Below, piece after piece: positions 53,291 to 63,852 of a stretch of 64,000 nt of DNA. Within the stretch, counting starts at the first letter, position 1. Every line of letters starts with the position of its first letter. The notes beneath the pieces are model-generated. The model saw only the letters and a program-made list of their open reading frames with translations. It did not search any database and was not told where the DNA came from. Source of the DNA: Ascarosepion bandense (Eukaryota > Mollusca > Cephalopoda > Sepiida > Sepiidae); contig JBBBDQ010001293.1 of the NCBI GenBank assembly GCA_037127315.1, forward strand, positions 826,001 to 890,000, read 5' to 3'. The translations under genes and the position numbers were made by a program.

Positions 53291-53467
53291 GAACAGTCCC
53301 TTATGTAGTCAAATAGGAGCGGCGCCCTAACAATATATATGATAATTTTAACATTTCTGAACGAGTTAAATGTCCTGCATGACATCCACATGAGAGTCTA
53401 AACACGACGAGGCTATTTAAGGACATCATACGATTTATTACGTTAATAATTTCGTTTTGAAAAATTT

Positions 53468-53530
53468 TGGGCTGTTAGACAAAACTACCCTGAGCACAGC
53501 ATATACTGTGTTCCGTTTCCTCCCATTGCT
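53468..53530 (-). mobile_element. mariner (maT-like) fragment
   Basis: ttagacaaaactaccctgag with cacagcatatactgtgttc is nearly identical to 55374-55415 inside the longer remnant. Confidence 0.75.
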
Positions 53531-53600
53531 ACCTTTTATATATGAATCAATGCAATATACATAGAAAAATGCATTTCTATCTACGTGTCTTATTTTTCAG

Positions 53601-53712
53601 GGTAGTAATATCATTGAAGACCAAGATCTCCAGGAAATTGGCATTAAAGGCGATAAACATCGACGACAATTCATAGAAGCGGCTAAGTCTTTGCCAAAAG
53701 TGAAACCGATAA
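53601..53712 (+). CDS. ANKS1: Exon encoding the C-terminal half of the first SAM domain of an ANKS1-type adaptor
   Basis: A 112-bp exon between a polypyrimidine acceptor (tatttttcag, ending 53600) and a consensus donor (gtgagt at 53713). In frame 1 it encodes 37 codons with no stop: begins GSNIIEDQDLQEIGI and continues with a basic helix (KGDKHRRQFIEAAKSL) and PKVKPI. GSN..EDQDL.EIGI followed by GHR..I..A...LPK..PI is the hallmark of SAM1 in ANKS1A/ANKS1B (Odin/AIDA-1), scaffolds with ankyrin repeats, two SAM domains and a PTB domain that act downstream of Eph and other receptors at membranes and synapses. Phase 0 at the 5' end, one extra base at the 3' end. No neighbouring exon was found in the window, so introns on both sides are long. 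Paralogue cannot be decided. Confidence 0.88.
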
Positions 53713-53793
53713 GTGAGTTTAATTTTAAAAAAACTCATTTATTACTTTTTTTCAGACTTAAAAGTTTTCCAAACTTAATGCAAACTTTTTAAG

Positions 53794-54081
53794 TGAATAT
53801 CTGCTCGGAACGAGAAATCGCGGAGCCGAGTTCAAATTCCAGTTGAATTCGTTGCATTCACTTACGCGCAAATACCATTGGGAAAGGTATTAATCCGTCT
53901 CTTCCTTTCAGTTATGGGTTAAATAACAAGACAGATTGGGTTCTATAGCCTTGGCTGGCAACCAATCTACCGCAGAAAGCAATGGCAACCTACTGCGGGA
54001 TAAACTTCTGCCCAGCCAGTCATGTCTCTTTCGCGACATAATCGCCCAAGCGTGTTTCACGTATGGCACTTAACTGACTGA
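53794..54081 (+). mobile_element. SINE-1 copy, nearly full length
   Basis: From ctcggaacgagaaatcgcgg to cacttaactgactgac. Located 80 bp into the intron after the ANKS1-like exon. Hairpin slightly decayed (catgtctctttcgcgacata). Confidence 0.93.
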
Positions 54082-54259
54082 CTTTTGTGAAAAAACAAAA
54101 CCGAAAAGCAATGAGACTGGTTAGAAGAAATCAATGTATAATAGTAAAAATAAATTATGTTGTAAATTGAAAGATAAAGAAGGCTGAAGAAGAAATCAAT
54201 GTATATTAGTAAAACATCCACATCTAAAATATGTGACTCATTTTAGATAATACCAAATA

Positions 54260-54375
54260 TCCTTATGGATGCATGCAGGTATTTGAAGTGTTTAGTATTC
54301 AATAAGGTTATGTGTGATTATTTACCAAATGAGGACTAAACTCACTAACCAGTAACTAATAGCATTAAAAACAAA
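54260..54375 (-). mobile_element. mariner (maT-like) end fragment
   Basis: gtatttgaagtgtttagtat to ccagtaactaatagcattaa repeats 55460-55555, the outer (5') part of the longer remnant. Confidence 0.75.
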
Positions 54376-54381
54376 CTCTCT

Positions 54382-54865
54382 AATCTTTAGACAATAGACG
54401 TGACAATTTTGTTATAGGGTATTTTTTAATTTATTTATAGCTCTACTTGGACGTGATGCATGACATCAATATGAGAGTTTAGATCTGACATGTAAAATTA
54501 TGGACGCGAAGTATATGTATTAAAAAGGGGGGAGAGGAAAGAGAGAAAAGGAATTTCTCCACAACAGGAAATAGGAGAAACAAAATAGAAATAAAGAATT
54601 GACAAAAGTTGACCGGTTTCCTTTCTTCCATCAAAGCTCAATCGAAAATGTAAAATATTGGGCCCAAGCGGTTTCGACCGGAGTACGCTCGATATTCTTC
54701 AAATTTCGCTGGAATTTTAAATCGATGGGTGATATAGAGAGTGCGATGGATAAATTGTTGTCTAAATTACGAAAAATGAAAATAACACTGACATCTCATT
54801 TTAAAATATATATTTACCCAAACTGCACAAAAATATCTTAAAATACGAAAGAGTAAATTTATTTA
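54382..54865. other. Unannotated stretch
   Basis: Contains an 80-codon frame (54599-54841) with no recognised motif; likely chance. Confidence 0.35.
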
Positions 54866-54869
54866 ATAA

Positions 54870-55560
54870 AATTGCCATTGGCTTTAACCATGGCTTTCAG
54901 ATAACTTCGGAATCCCCTGCATCGCTTCTAAACGGTCTCTTTATTTAAGTTTGGTGAATGCGGCCATAATCATTGCCTTCATCTTATTTTTGGTGTTACA
55001 AAGAGGTTTTTTGGTCTCTCGCTCAACTGCTTACCATACATAATAGTCAAGGGGGTTTCAGTCTGCGGAGTTTGGTGGCTAGATGTAAGAGCTGATGTGT
55101 ATGACAGCCATCACTGGGCTATCCTTCTTCTGTGACAGGATACAGTGTTCTGTTTCCAGATTTAGGGCCATCCAGCAACTACTCTCTTGGCCCAGGGCAG
55201 CAAAACCTCCTCAGAAAACTTGATGCAAAATTCTGTGTTCAGTACACGGCTCTCACCAACAAATGTGGAGGTTCTTTTCTCATTAGAATAATCAAAGCGA
55301 GTTTTCCAATTCACCGGGCCTTCATAATCACTCATCAAAGTCAATCTTTCGCTTTGAAGCATCTGTGTGCCGTTGGACAAAACTACCCAGAGCACAGCAT
55401 ATACTGTGTTCGTTTCCTTATCACATATACTAAATTGCATATAACGGATGCATGCACCGAGGTATTTGAAGTGTTTAGTAATCAAATAAGATTACGTGAA
55501 ACTATTTAGTAAATGAGGCCTGAACTCACTAACCAGTAACTAATAGCATTAAAAACACCC
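54870..55560 (-). pseudogene. mariner-superfamily transposase remnant (maT-like)
   Basis: Minus strand: EFCIKFSEEVLLPWAKRV (about 55230-55180) precedes a decayed catalytic core (HLATKLRRLKPP where PPxSPDxNPxDYYVW would stand, about 55075-55040), then VERETKKPLCNTKNKMKAMI and RLEAMQGIPKLSESHG (to about 54890). The ...WG.VERETN..PCNT...LK..I phrase is typical of the DD37D/maT-type C-terminus. Catalytic aspartates are gone and stops occur; inactive. Confidence 0.75.
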
Positions 55561-55934
55561 AAACACTATAAAATTGAAGTTTCAGGCGCGAATACCAAGC
55601 AGTGCAGCATGCTGTTTCTAAATTTCTGGTGGAATGAATTGCATCATCGTACTCTTTGTCTCACAGACGTTGTCCAACTGAACCTAGTATACTATGTAGT
55701 AGTCAAAAATTTTAAAAATTTAAAAAAAACACATGCGCGAAATTGAAAATAAAAACTGACGAAAATTTACCCATCGCACTTTGTGCGTTGGAATTTCAAA
55801 CTGAATCCTTTATTTAGCCAACGGGTGGTATATTGTTCTAATTCCATGCGCCATACCTTTTTAGACAACTCGGTATCAGTTAATTTCCTTTCGTAGCTGA
55901 ACTCTCCAACATTTTATTCCCTCTGCTGTGACTT

Positions 55935-55994
55935 TTCTTCTTCTTCTTCTTCTTCTTCTTCTTCTTCTTCTTCTTCTTCTTCTTCTTCTTCTTC
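55935..55994. repeat. (CTT)n, the expanded RTE 3' tail
   Basis: Twenty CTT repeats directly at the 3' end of the minus-strand RTE fragment; on that strand it is (GAA)n. Confidence 0.95.
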
Positions 55995-56310
55995 TATGTG
56001 CCTTGTCTTTTCAGGACGTAGGCGATCATGATCTCTCTATCCCTGGTGGCTCTTAGCATGCTTTCTCCTGTTACATCACGCAACCCCCGTTCTATCATTC
56101 ACCTGCTCAGGCCCTTCAAATATGTTATCCGCTGATTTCCCGTCTCTTTTTCCCTCTACCTGGCCTGTTAGTATCAGATTCTACAATCCCTCCTTACTCA
56201 CTGCATGTCCCAGGAACTTTAGTTGTCTCTTTCTGATAGTCAGTATTTGTTTCCTTTTTGTTTCCACCATTTCCAAAACCTCACCATTGTTCGCATACTC
56301 TGTCTATGAA
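55995..56310 (-). mobile_element. RTE-like LINE, 3' fragment
   Basis: Matches 35240-35530 in order (atgtgccttgtcttttcagg, atccctggtggctcttagca, ttcaaatatgttatccgctg). 5'-truncated at about 56310. Confidence 0.9.
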
Positions 56311-56365
56311 AACCCTTACATGTCACTTTTTGGATTACTTAAATAACACGAGAAATCAGTGAGTA

Positions 56366-56668
56366 AAGTCAGTTAAGTGCCATACCTGATACACGATTTG
56401 GGCGATCATCATTTGAAAGAGACATAACTGATTGGGCAGAATATTATCCCGCGGTAAGTTGCCTTTATTTTCTGCGGTAGATTGGTTGCCAGCCAAGGCT
56501 ATAGAACACAAACTGTCTAATTATTTAACCCATAACTGGAGGGAAGATATGTATTAATATCTTTCCCAAAACTATTTGAGCGTAAGTAAAGTAAAGTAAT
56601 ATCAACTAGAATTCGAAATCGGCTCCCCAATTTCTCGTTCCGAGCCGATATCCACTGCACCACGGGAC
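56366..56668 (-). mobile_element. SINE-1 copy, full length
   Basis: From agtcagttaagtgccatacc to tccactgcaccac. Hairpin arms decayed. Confidence 0.92.
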
Positions 56669-56869
56669 GTCACCGAGAGAATTTATGGGACTTATAGACC
56701 TAATGTCCCAGTAACCTTCTTTTTTTTCCTTTTTTTTAGAACTCATATTCACAATTTCTTTAATTGTTCCATTTATCTAACTCACGGTATTACTGGTTAA
56801 CATATTGTGTTTGTATCTTAGCCGGTTAGGAGATTTTTGTAATTTAGCATATTCCAAAATGCTTCATCT

Positions 56870-57000
56870 GAAGAAGTTTGAAGCGTACAACAGCCCACCG
56901 ATGTCTTGAATTTGGCAATAAAGATAAGGAGAACAGTCCGAACGATGTAAATTGTGAACGATGCACATATCTCAGAGATATAGACAGGTATCAATAATAT
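56870..57000 (+). mobile_element. SINE-3 3' fragment
   Basis: aagataaggagaacagtccg and atctcagagatatagacagg correspond to the end of the 22320 copy. Confidence 0.65.
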
Positions 57001-57197
57001 AATTATAATTTTATTTATTTTTTTAAATAAATTCAAGATTATAAATAGTGCGCACAACGGTGGGAATATTAAGAATAAGAAATAAGCATGTATCAAGAAT
57101 ACATTTTTTAAAGCCATCATTCATTATGATCTTAGGGGCATCACGTGTACTGCAGATGCTTCCAAAATAGCCTTCAGTGATATTTCTTCTCCTAGAG

Positions 57198-57385
57198 TGG
57201 TTGTCATCGAAGGCTATAACAGACATTCCGTGCTACTATTTGCCCATAGCTGCAGATGAGGAGAAGAGGTGTATTCATACCCTTCCGAACGGTATTAGCA
57301 CGTCGGAGGATGTAGCGTACTCGGCTAGATTTCGAACTCAGCCCTTTGATTACCAAAATCTGATCCGCTGTCCATTCACCATGTC
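57198..57385 (-). mobile_element. SINE-1-related diverged copy
   Basis: ggttgtcatcgaaggctata, ctatttgcccatagctg, cccttccgaacggtatt and ctagatttcgaactcagccc keep the SINE-1 order but with many substitutions; possibly an older subfamily. A further scrap lies at 57640-57715. Confidence 0.65.
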
Positions 57386-57719
57386 TCATTCATACTTATG
57401 TTATGACCATATTGCACTAAATATTTTATGCTTAAAATTCAACACGACTAACAAGATTCCTATGGTTCATTAATATCGTAGATGTACAACATATACAGTG
57501 GTATCAGCAGTGGTTGGGTTAAGAGCAAAATCTCTTGGCGGATCCCATCCATCTCAAGGTTGGTTTCATATTCATATTATGCTGGCCTACAAAGTTTAAA
57601 GGGCTAGGTCTGCAATGACGTATAGATTATAGTTACGAGTAAAAAATATGCATTCATCCATTTCTCAAATATATTTGTGCGAAAGTGAATGCAAAGACCA
57701 CGAGCGGATGTTTTAAGAG

Positions 57720-58360
57720 GTACCATTTTCTGTGCTAAATGAAAACTAACACTAACCGCACATCCGTTTTTATTTTCTAGTGATGACTTTAATACGTTTT
57801 GTATTTGATTGGTTTGTACTTCCATAAAATTTGGTAGAGTTTTCTTTTTTTTTTTTTTTCACTGAGAGAACTTAAATAGAGCTGGCTCGTTCTCAACTCG
57901 AAAATCGAAGCTCGTCAGATGAGACTTAAAAGAGAATGTTATCAACTTTCATTCCTTCTGTTCAGCACGCTTATTCAAATGAAATAAAAAGACGCGTACC
58001 ATCCTCACTCCTTCGCTCCCTTCGTGATAATTGGCAAAGTGGTCATTGTTTTCCATATTACACTGTGAGAAAAGAAACTCCGAAAAGATGTGAATTTGCG
58101 TGATCAAAACAGGAAAAAATAATAGTATTGCAAGTGGAGAAAAATGGTGATTAAAAATAAGTGTTATGATCATAAAGCAAAAGTTAGTTTTTGTTTCAAC
58201 CAAAGAGGAACACATTGAGAAATTTCCTCCAACTGTAAACGTTATTATTTTCACACTTTTCGTAAATTTCCTCTATGTCTGTCTACCAGTCTTTCGCTCA
58301 GTATTATATATACATATATATTGAGCGAGAGACTGTTTGAATATATGACTGAAAATATAT
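57720..58360. other. Unannotated stretch
   Basis: No recognised gene; T tract at 57847-57859 and a palindromic cluster around 58300-58330 (atatatacatatata). Confidence 0.4.
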
Positions 58361-58619
58361 GAATGAAAAGTAACTCCACATTTTTAAGATAGATGTATTT
58401 TTATTTATTAACTATATTTTTACAAGAAATGTATATGAGATGAAAGCGTTTAGCATGACGTTTTATTTAAAATTTTGCTACCAGCGTCCCTGCATGAACG
58501 TTCGGTGGGCAACCGCGGGGCCACATTATGTTGTAGGCCGTGCCAGTCTCCATCCTTCACATGCTGCAAACAAGTGACCGACTGCCTCTATTCTAAGACC
58601 TCTCCTTAACTGAATCACT

Positions 58620-59390
58620 ATGGAAAAAAGCAAACATAATAGCAAAGCTAAACCAGCTAGTCTGAAAACGCCCAAACCCGTCTGCATCTCTTACACCAAC
58701 ATACGCGGTATCCGCACTAACTTCCTCAGCGTTGATTCATTCCTTCACACTAACTCACTTGATATCTTGACCCTATGTGAAACTAAACTTAACCCTTCTA
58801 TCTCCTCTTCTGAGTTTGACGTTCCTGGCTACGTTCCCCTTTTCAGGAAAGATTCCAATGTTCATATGCATGGGCTTGGTGTGTATGTCAGCGAACACCT
58901 TCCCCTAGCTAGGGCGACATCCCTTGAATTCCCGGATCATTATTTCATGTAACTCGATTAACTATCTCTTCTTTCTCTACCGCTTCCCTTCCTCCTCTGA
59001 CTGTTGGTTACTTGACAGTAGCTCTGACAATATTGACAAAGCCATTTCTTCCCATCCCTCTGCCCATATATTCGTGTTTGGTGACTTCAACGCCCGCCAC
59101 ACCAAGTGGCTGGAGAACTCTGTCACCGACCCTGCTGGTGTCCACACCATGAATTTTTCAATCACACAATCCCTTACACAAGTGTTGAACTTCCCCACGC
59201 GTTTCTCCGACAACCCTAACGGAAGGGACTCACTGCTAGACCTCTGATTCACTTCCATCCCAGACTCTTGCACAACCAGACAACTCTGCACACTTGGTAA
59301 CTCTGACCACACCGTAGTTTCCGTCAACATTTCATTCCACTCCCACCCAACACAAGAAACCCAGACAAGTAGAATATCCTACTGCTACCA
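58620..59390 (+). pseudogene. LINE-A endonuclease, broken
   Basis: Starts at ATG 58620 (MEKSKHNSKAKPASLKTPKP), then YTNIRGIRTNFLSVDSF, LTLCETKLNPS, GLGVYVSEHLPLAR, a frame break near 58945, FGDFNARHTKWLENSVTD (about 59075-59130), a TGA at 59245, and LGNSDHTVVSVN (about 59295-59330). APE-type endonuclease motifs are all present. The N-terminal basic stretch precedes the domain directly, with no CCHC ORF1 upstream. Confidence 0.9.
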
Positions 59391-59406
59391 AAGTGCAGAC
59401 TGGGAT

Positions 59407-60804
59407 TTGTTCCGAGACTTCCTCTGTGACGTCCCACGGAACAACGTTTTTAGTCTTCCCATCGAAGAATGTGCATTCGATGTCTCCTCCTGGGTTAAGG
59501 CTGGCATCGATGCTTTAATCCCTGCCAGGAAATTTCAGCTTAAATCTCATTCGTCTCCATGGTTCTCGCCCGCTTGCTCGGCCGCCATTGCCTACCGGAA
59601 TCATTTCTTCCGTCTCTACCGTAGCTACGCGTCGGACCAAAACAGACGCCTTTTCGCTTCAGATCGTAATAAGTATAAAAAGATGCTTAACGAAGCAAAG
59701 ATATTATTTGCTGCCAGAATGAAGCAACGCATAGCATCCTCTAAGTTCGGCACCAAAGATTACTGGCGACTCTGTAAAAGAGTACTTAACAAGAGCAAGT
59801 CTACAATACCCCCACTAATAAACACATTTGAGGTCCTCACCTCCCTAGCGGACAAGGATGAATGCTTTGCCCGCAGATTCTCGAATAATTCGAGACTGGA
59901 CTCGTCTGGAGTTTCTACACCCGACTTCTCACCTAGAACTGATGCTCAACTGAATGGCGTCCATATTACACCCTCGCTTGTCTCTAAGATAATCTCAAAA
60001 CTTGACCCTAACAAAGCGAGCGGAGGGGACGGAATCCCAATCATAGTCTTAAAGAAATGTGCCCCCGAACTTTCCTCTGTACTTTCTAAGCTCTACAACT
60101 TCTGCCTATCTGCTTCTTGCTTTCCTGCCTGTTGGAGATCTTCCTTTGTAGTTCCTATATTTAAAAACACTGAAGAATCCTCGGACCCCGCAAATTACCG
60201 ACCTATCAGCCTTCTTCCGATCTTTGGCAAAGTGTTCGAAGCCATTATCAACGCCGAGGTGGTTCAGCATCTCACAGCACACAGGCTCCTCTCGGACAAG
60301 CAGTATGGTTTATGCTTCACCAGGTCTACTGCTGATATGCTAACGACCATCACCGAGTAAATATATCAGGCACTCGACAGGAATGGTGAAGCCCGAACTG
60401 TTGCCTTGGATATGTCTAAAGCGTTCGACAGAGTTTGGCATGCTAGCCTTCTATGCAAGCTGCGGAGCTATGGTATAACTGGACATTTGTTTCAACTAAT
60501 CCAGTCATTCCTCTCTAACCGCACAATGAAGGTGGTATTAAACGGACATGCCTCCCAGAACTACCATACGAACACAGGTGTCCCTCAAGGCTCTATCCTA
60601 GGTCCTACGTTCTTTCTGATATACATTAATGATCTCCCTGATTCCATAATATCCCAAGTAGGTATGTACGCCGATGACACCACAGTTTACTCTCGCCTCG
60701 ACCAAAAATCTGGTGTACGCGACAAAGCTGACCTTGCAGCCGTGCTTGAAAAGGACCTCCAATCCGTAGTGGACTGGGGTATGAAATGGATCGTAAGCTT
60801 CTAA
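59407..60804 (+). pseudogene. LINE-A reverse transcriptase, broken by stops
   Basis: 317 codons open from 59407: KQRIASSKFGTKDYWRLCKR, LDPNKASGGDGIPIIVLKK, SDPANYRPISLLPIFGKVFE, a TAA at 60358, then ALDMSKAFDRVWHASLL, GVPQGSILGPTFFLIYINDL and MYADDTTVYSRLD with both catalytic aspartates (about 60665). A stop at 60802 and frameshift cut off the C-terminal region, which is recognisable to about 61480 (TSRLWNSLPHDCFPG). The YADD box is intact, in contrast to YADG in the copy at 39403. Confidence 0.93.
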
Positions 60805-61662
60805 AACAAAGCTACTATCAGTTAACCATAATAGACAATCGCACCTACCTCCCATTAGCGTGGACCAGGCTTGCCTCCCAGAGAGTAAAACACTACGCCT
60901 CCTTGGTCTCTCACTTACAGCGTACCTCAAATGAAATGACTATATCGAATCCATTGCCAGATCCGCTGCTATGAAAGTCGGTTCTCTGTGCAGGGCCTGG
61001 AAGTTTTTTTTCCGTCTGAATCTATGTTGCACATATATAAATCTACCATCCGCCCGTGCATTGAATACTGCTGCCATATCTGGTCGGGTGCAATGTTATT
61101 CTCCTCGGGCTTCTCGACAAGGTACAGCGGAGGGTCTGTAATGTGATCGATACCTACTTGGCAGACCGCCCGCAGTCTCTCTCTCACCGGCGCGACGTGG
61201 CTTCCCTGTGTCTCTTCTATAAATACTTTCACGGCTTCTGCTCCAATGAACTTAGATTACTGCTGCCCCCTTGATACCAATGTGCACGAGAAACTTGATT
61301 AGAAACTAGATCCTACCCTTTTACAGTGAAACCGATAAAATTCAACCGCAACTTCTACTTCAACAGTTTCTTTTCTCGCACTTCCAGACTGTGGAATTCC
61401 CTTCCACATGATTGCTTCCCCGGCGTCCACAATCTCCAGGAGTTTAAATGTAAGGTCAATAGACACCTCCTAACACACTAACTTGCTCTTATTCTTTCAA
61501 ACACTCTTCCCATCTGCCCAACCCTCATCCTCGGTATCCTTACCCGTCTATCACCCTCCTTCTGACATTTCCTACACCTAACCACTCGTCCTCTTTACCT
61601 TCCCCTATGTAGCCCCATGCGCAATAGTGGCAATGGAATGCCTTGCTTGGGATGAAATGATT

Positions 61663-61886
61663 TTTAAAAAAAAAAGCTTCTGGAGACGCCCAGTAATCAC
61701 GCCAACTGGTTCACCAGAAACTTTTGTGGTATGAAAGACATAACTTTTTGTATTCACTCTTCAAGTTTTTCAAAGCCTTGGTTTGTTATAGTACACTTTC
61801 TCCTTTAACCAACTCCAAAGAAAAAGTCACATGGTGTTAAGACACCTGGCTAGACACTCATAAATAAAATAGGGAGTTACTTTTCA
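61663..61886 (-). pseudogene. Mariner/Tc1-superfamily transposase C-terminus
   Basis: Minus strand: the segment at 61850-61790 encodes CDFFxW-type followed by SWLKEKVYYNKP, similar to the P.DFFLWG.LK..VY...P motif downstream of the last catalytic residue; then VNTKSYVFHTTKVAGEPVGV and a short C-terminus. Ends with the terminal inverted repeat at 61873. Duplicated and rearranged at 62950-63190. Confidence 0.65.
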
Positions 61887-61891
61887 ATCAA

Positions 61892-61903
<12 letters not shown>

Positions 61904-61937
<34 letters not shown>
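61904..61937. repeat. (TA)n microsatellite
   Basis: TA repeats immediately outside the transposon end, compatible with expansion of the TA target. Confidence 0.93.
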
Positions 61938-61939
<2 letters not shown>

Positions 61940-62317
61940 TCAAGAGAATTAACGTTTAGAGAATCCCGAGTTCTCCTGCATACATATTATCATACGTGCA
62001 TAGTATGAACTTATAATATGCACCTGATGATGGTATCGTACACGAAACTCTTACACACACAAACATAAAGACACACACATATAGAAAGATAGATAACTAT
62101 CGACATGGAATAAAACACGTACATACATCAAATCAGCTTCTTTTTATTTAACCATCCTGTCCTTAATCTCAGATCATACTTATCGATAAAAAAAAACAAT
62201 ATATATATATGTGTGTGCCTTTTCTGTAGACAAACCTATGCACCAAAGTATATATATTCAAAAATAAATGCAGGTAAAAACAAACTGGAAAATTTATATA
62301 TACATAACATTTAGCCC

Positions 62318-62571
62318 AGGTACTAAGTCGAGTTCAAATTTCAGTTATATTTTTGCATTCACTTACGCGCAAATACCCGTGATCCGTCTCTTTCATTCAG
62401 TTATGGGTTAAATAACAGGACAGGATTGGGTTCTATAGCCTTGGTCGGCAACCAGTCTACTGCAGAAAGTAATGGCAACCTACTGCGAGATAATCTTTTG
62501 CCCATTTAGTCATGTCCCTTTCGAGACATGATCGCCCAAGAGTGTATCACATATTGCACTTAACTGACTAA
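62318..62571 (+). mobile_element. SINE-1 copy
   Basis: From gtcgagttcaaatttcagtt to cacttaactgacta; A-box region missing, hairpin catgtccc-tttc-gagacatg with one mismatch. Confidence 0.92.
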
Positions 62572-62755
62572 TAAGAAATTCATAAACCATGTAAAATAAA
62601 AGCCAAAAGAATCATGATTTTTAAATAATAATTTGGCAATCTGTGCTATAAAAGAAACATTTATTAAATATTAACCAAATGACATATGTACGATTAAAAT
62701 CTATCAACTATTAGCATGACAATCTATATTAAATCAAATACTTAACAACTATCTG

Positions 62756-63190
62756 GTCGGGTGCTCATACTATTCTCCTCGGGCTTCTCGACAAGGTACA
62801 GCGGAGGGTCTGTAATGTGATCGATACCAACTTGGCAGACCGGCTGCAGTCTCTCTCTTACCGGCGCGACGTGGCTTCCCTGTGTCTCTTCTATAAATAC
62901 TTTCACGGCTTCTGCTCCAATGTGGCCTTGCTTGGGATGAAATGATTGTTAAAAAAAGCTTTTGGAGACGCCCAGTAATCACGCCAACTGGTTCACCAGC
63001 AACTTTTGTGGTATGAAAGACATAACTTTTTGTATTCACTCTTCAAGTTTTTCAAAGTCTTTTTTTTTTTTTTACAAAAAGCCTTAACACCATGGGACTT
63101 TTTCTTTGGAGTTGGTTAAAGGAGAAAGTGTACTATAACAAATCAAGGCCTTTTGTATTCACTCTTCAAAGTTTTTGACAGTCTCTTCTA
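62756..63190. repeat. Segmental duplication of the LINE-A/transposon junction, deleted and partly inverted
   Basis: 62756-62925 repeats 61080-61245; at ccaatg the sequence jumps about 390 bp to the LINE-A 3' terminus (62932 onward = 61643 onward) and continues across the same LINE/transposon junction to 63058. Then 63075-63150 is an inverted copy of 61788-61845. Sharing of the exact junction shows duplication of the locus, not a second insertion. Confidence 0.85.
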
Positions 63191-63381
63191 GATTAAATAG
63201 TCATGTTTGCAAGCCTACTGGATGTTTAGCCACATATCTCACCAGGAAAATCTAGTGGGATAACGCTAAAAGGGCAGTTAGTATTGAATTACCAGTTGCC
63301 TAGACATATACTCATGCTGGTAAGTACCTAAATAGATAACCACTTCGGAATACCAGATAATGTAAGATCGGATGTGCGGAC

Positions 63382-63675
63382 CAGTCAGTTAAGTGCCATA
63401 CGTGATACACGCTTTGGGAGATCGTGTCTCTTTCGAGACATGAATGACTGGGCAGAAGATTACCCCCGCATTAGTTTGCCATTACTTTCTGCGGTAGACT
63501 GGTTGCCAGCCATGGTTATAGAACCCAATCTGTCTTATTTGTTAACCCATAACTTGAGAGATGAGACGGATTAATACCTTTCCCAAGGGTATTTGCGCGT
63601 AAGTTAATGCAAGGAATTCAACTGGCACCCCGATTTGTCGTTCCGAGTCGATATCCACTGCACCACAACGCACAT
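63382..63675 (-). mobile_element. SINE-1 copy, nearly full length
   Basis: From cagtcagttaagtgccatac to atccactgcaccacaacgca; part of the head around the B box is deleted. Confidence 0.93.
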
Positions 63676-63852
63676 ATGCCTCTGAATTGTTAATCACGGA
63701 GCCGAGTATGAATCCATCTCTTCCCCACCCGCCCACAGATATAGGTTAATAAGACTTATATCTCTAAACCATTATTATCTAAAAAAAAAAAACTCTTACA
63801 ATATAAAATTAGTATTTTCTGGTTTAAAAAGCCTGCAATGGTTTGATCATAC

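Larger units (their letters stand above)
52036..53332. mobile_element. Putative solo LTR, 1297 bp
   Basis: Starts TGTTATGTCGCC and ends GGCGCCCTAACA. The ends are TG...CA and form an imperfect inverted repeat (10 of 12 bases), and ATATA occurs on both sides (52031-52035 and 53333-53337), a fit to a 5-bp target duplication, though the flank is low-complexity. No pol or gag sequence lies inside, hence a solo LTR left by recombination. The interior has four 240-bp tandem units and, near the end, a 22-bp palindrome containing a TATATATA core. Class (Gypsy-like) is inference. It ends 268 bp before the ANKS1-like exon. Confidence 0.65.
58490..61662 (+). mobile_element. LINE-A, long copy, plus strand
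   Basis: Begins in the 5' UTR (gtgggcaaccgcggggccac at 58507) and ends at the family 3' terminus (ccttgcttgggatgaaatga, about 61640-61660) followed by an A run. Includes EN, RT and C-terminal regions, each broken by few stops, so it is younger or better preserved than the minus-strand copy at 39403. Confidence 0.92.
58364..61886. mobile_element. Mariner-superfamily element interrupted by LINE-A
   Basis: TGAAAAGTAACTCC at 58364-58377 and its exact reverse complement at 61873-61886 fit terminal inverted repeats of one DNA transposon. Between them is LINE-A (58490-61662), and on the right a transposase C-terminus on the minus strand. The element would be well below usual autonomous length without the LINE, so it was already deleted or the LINE insertion carried a deletion. 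Confidence 0.65.
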
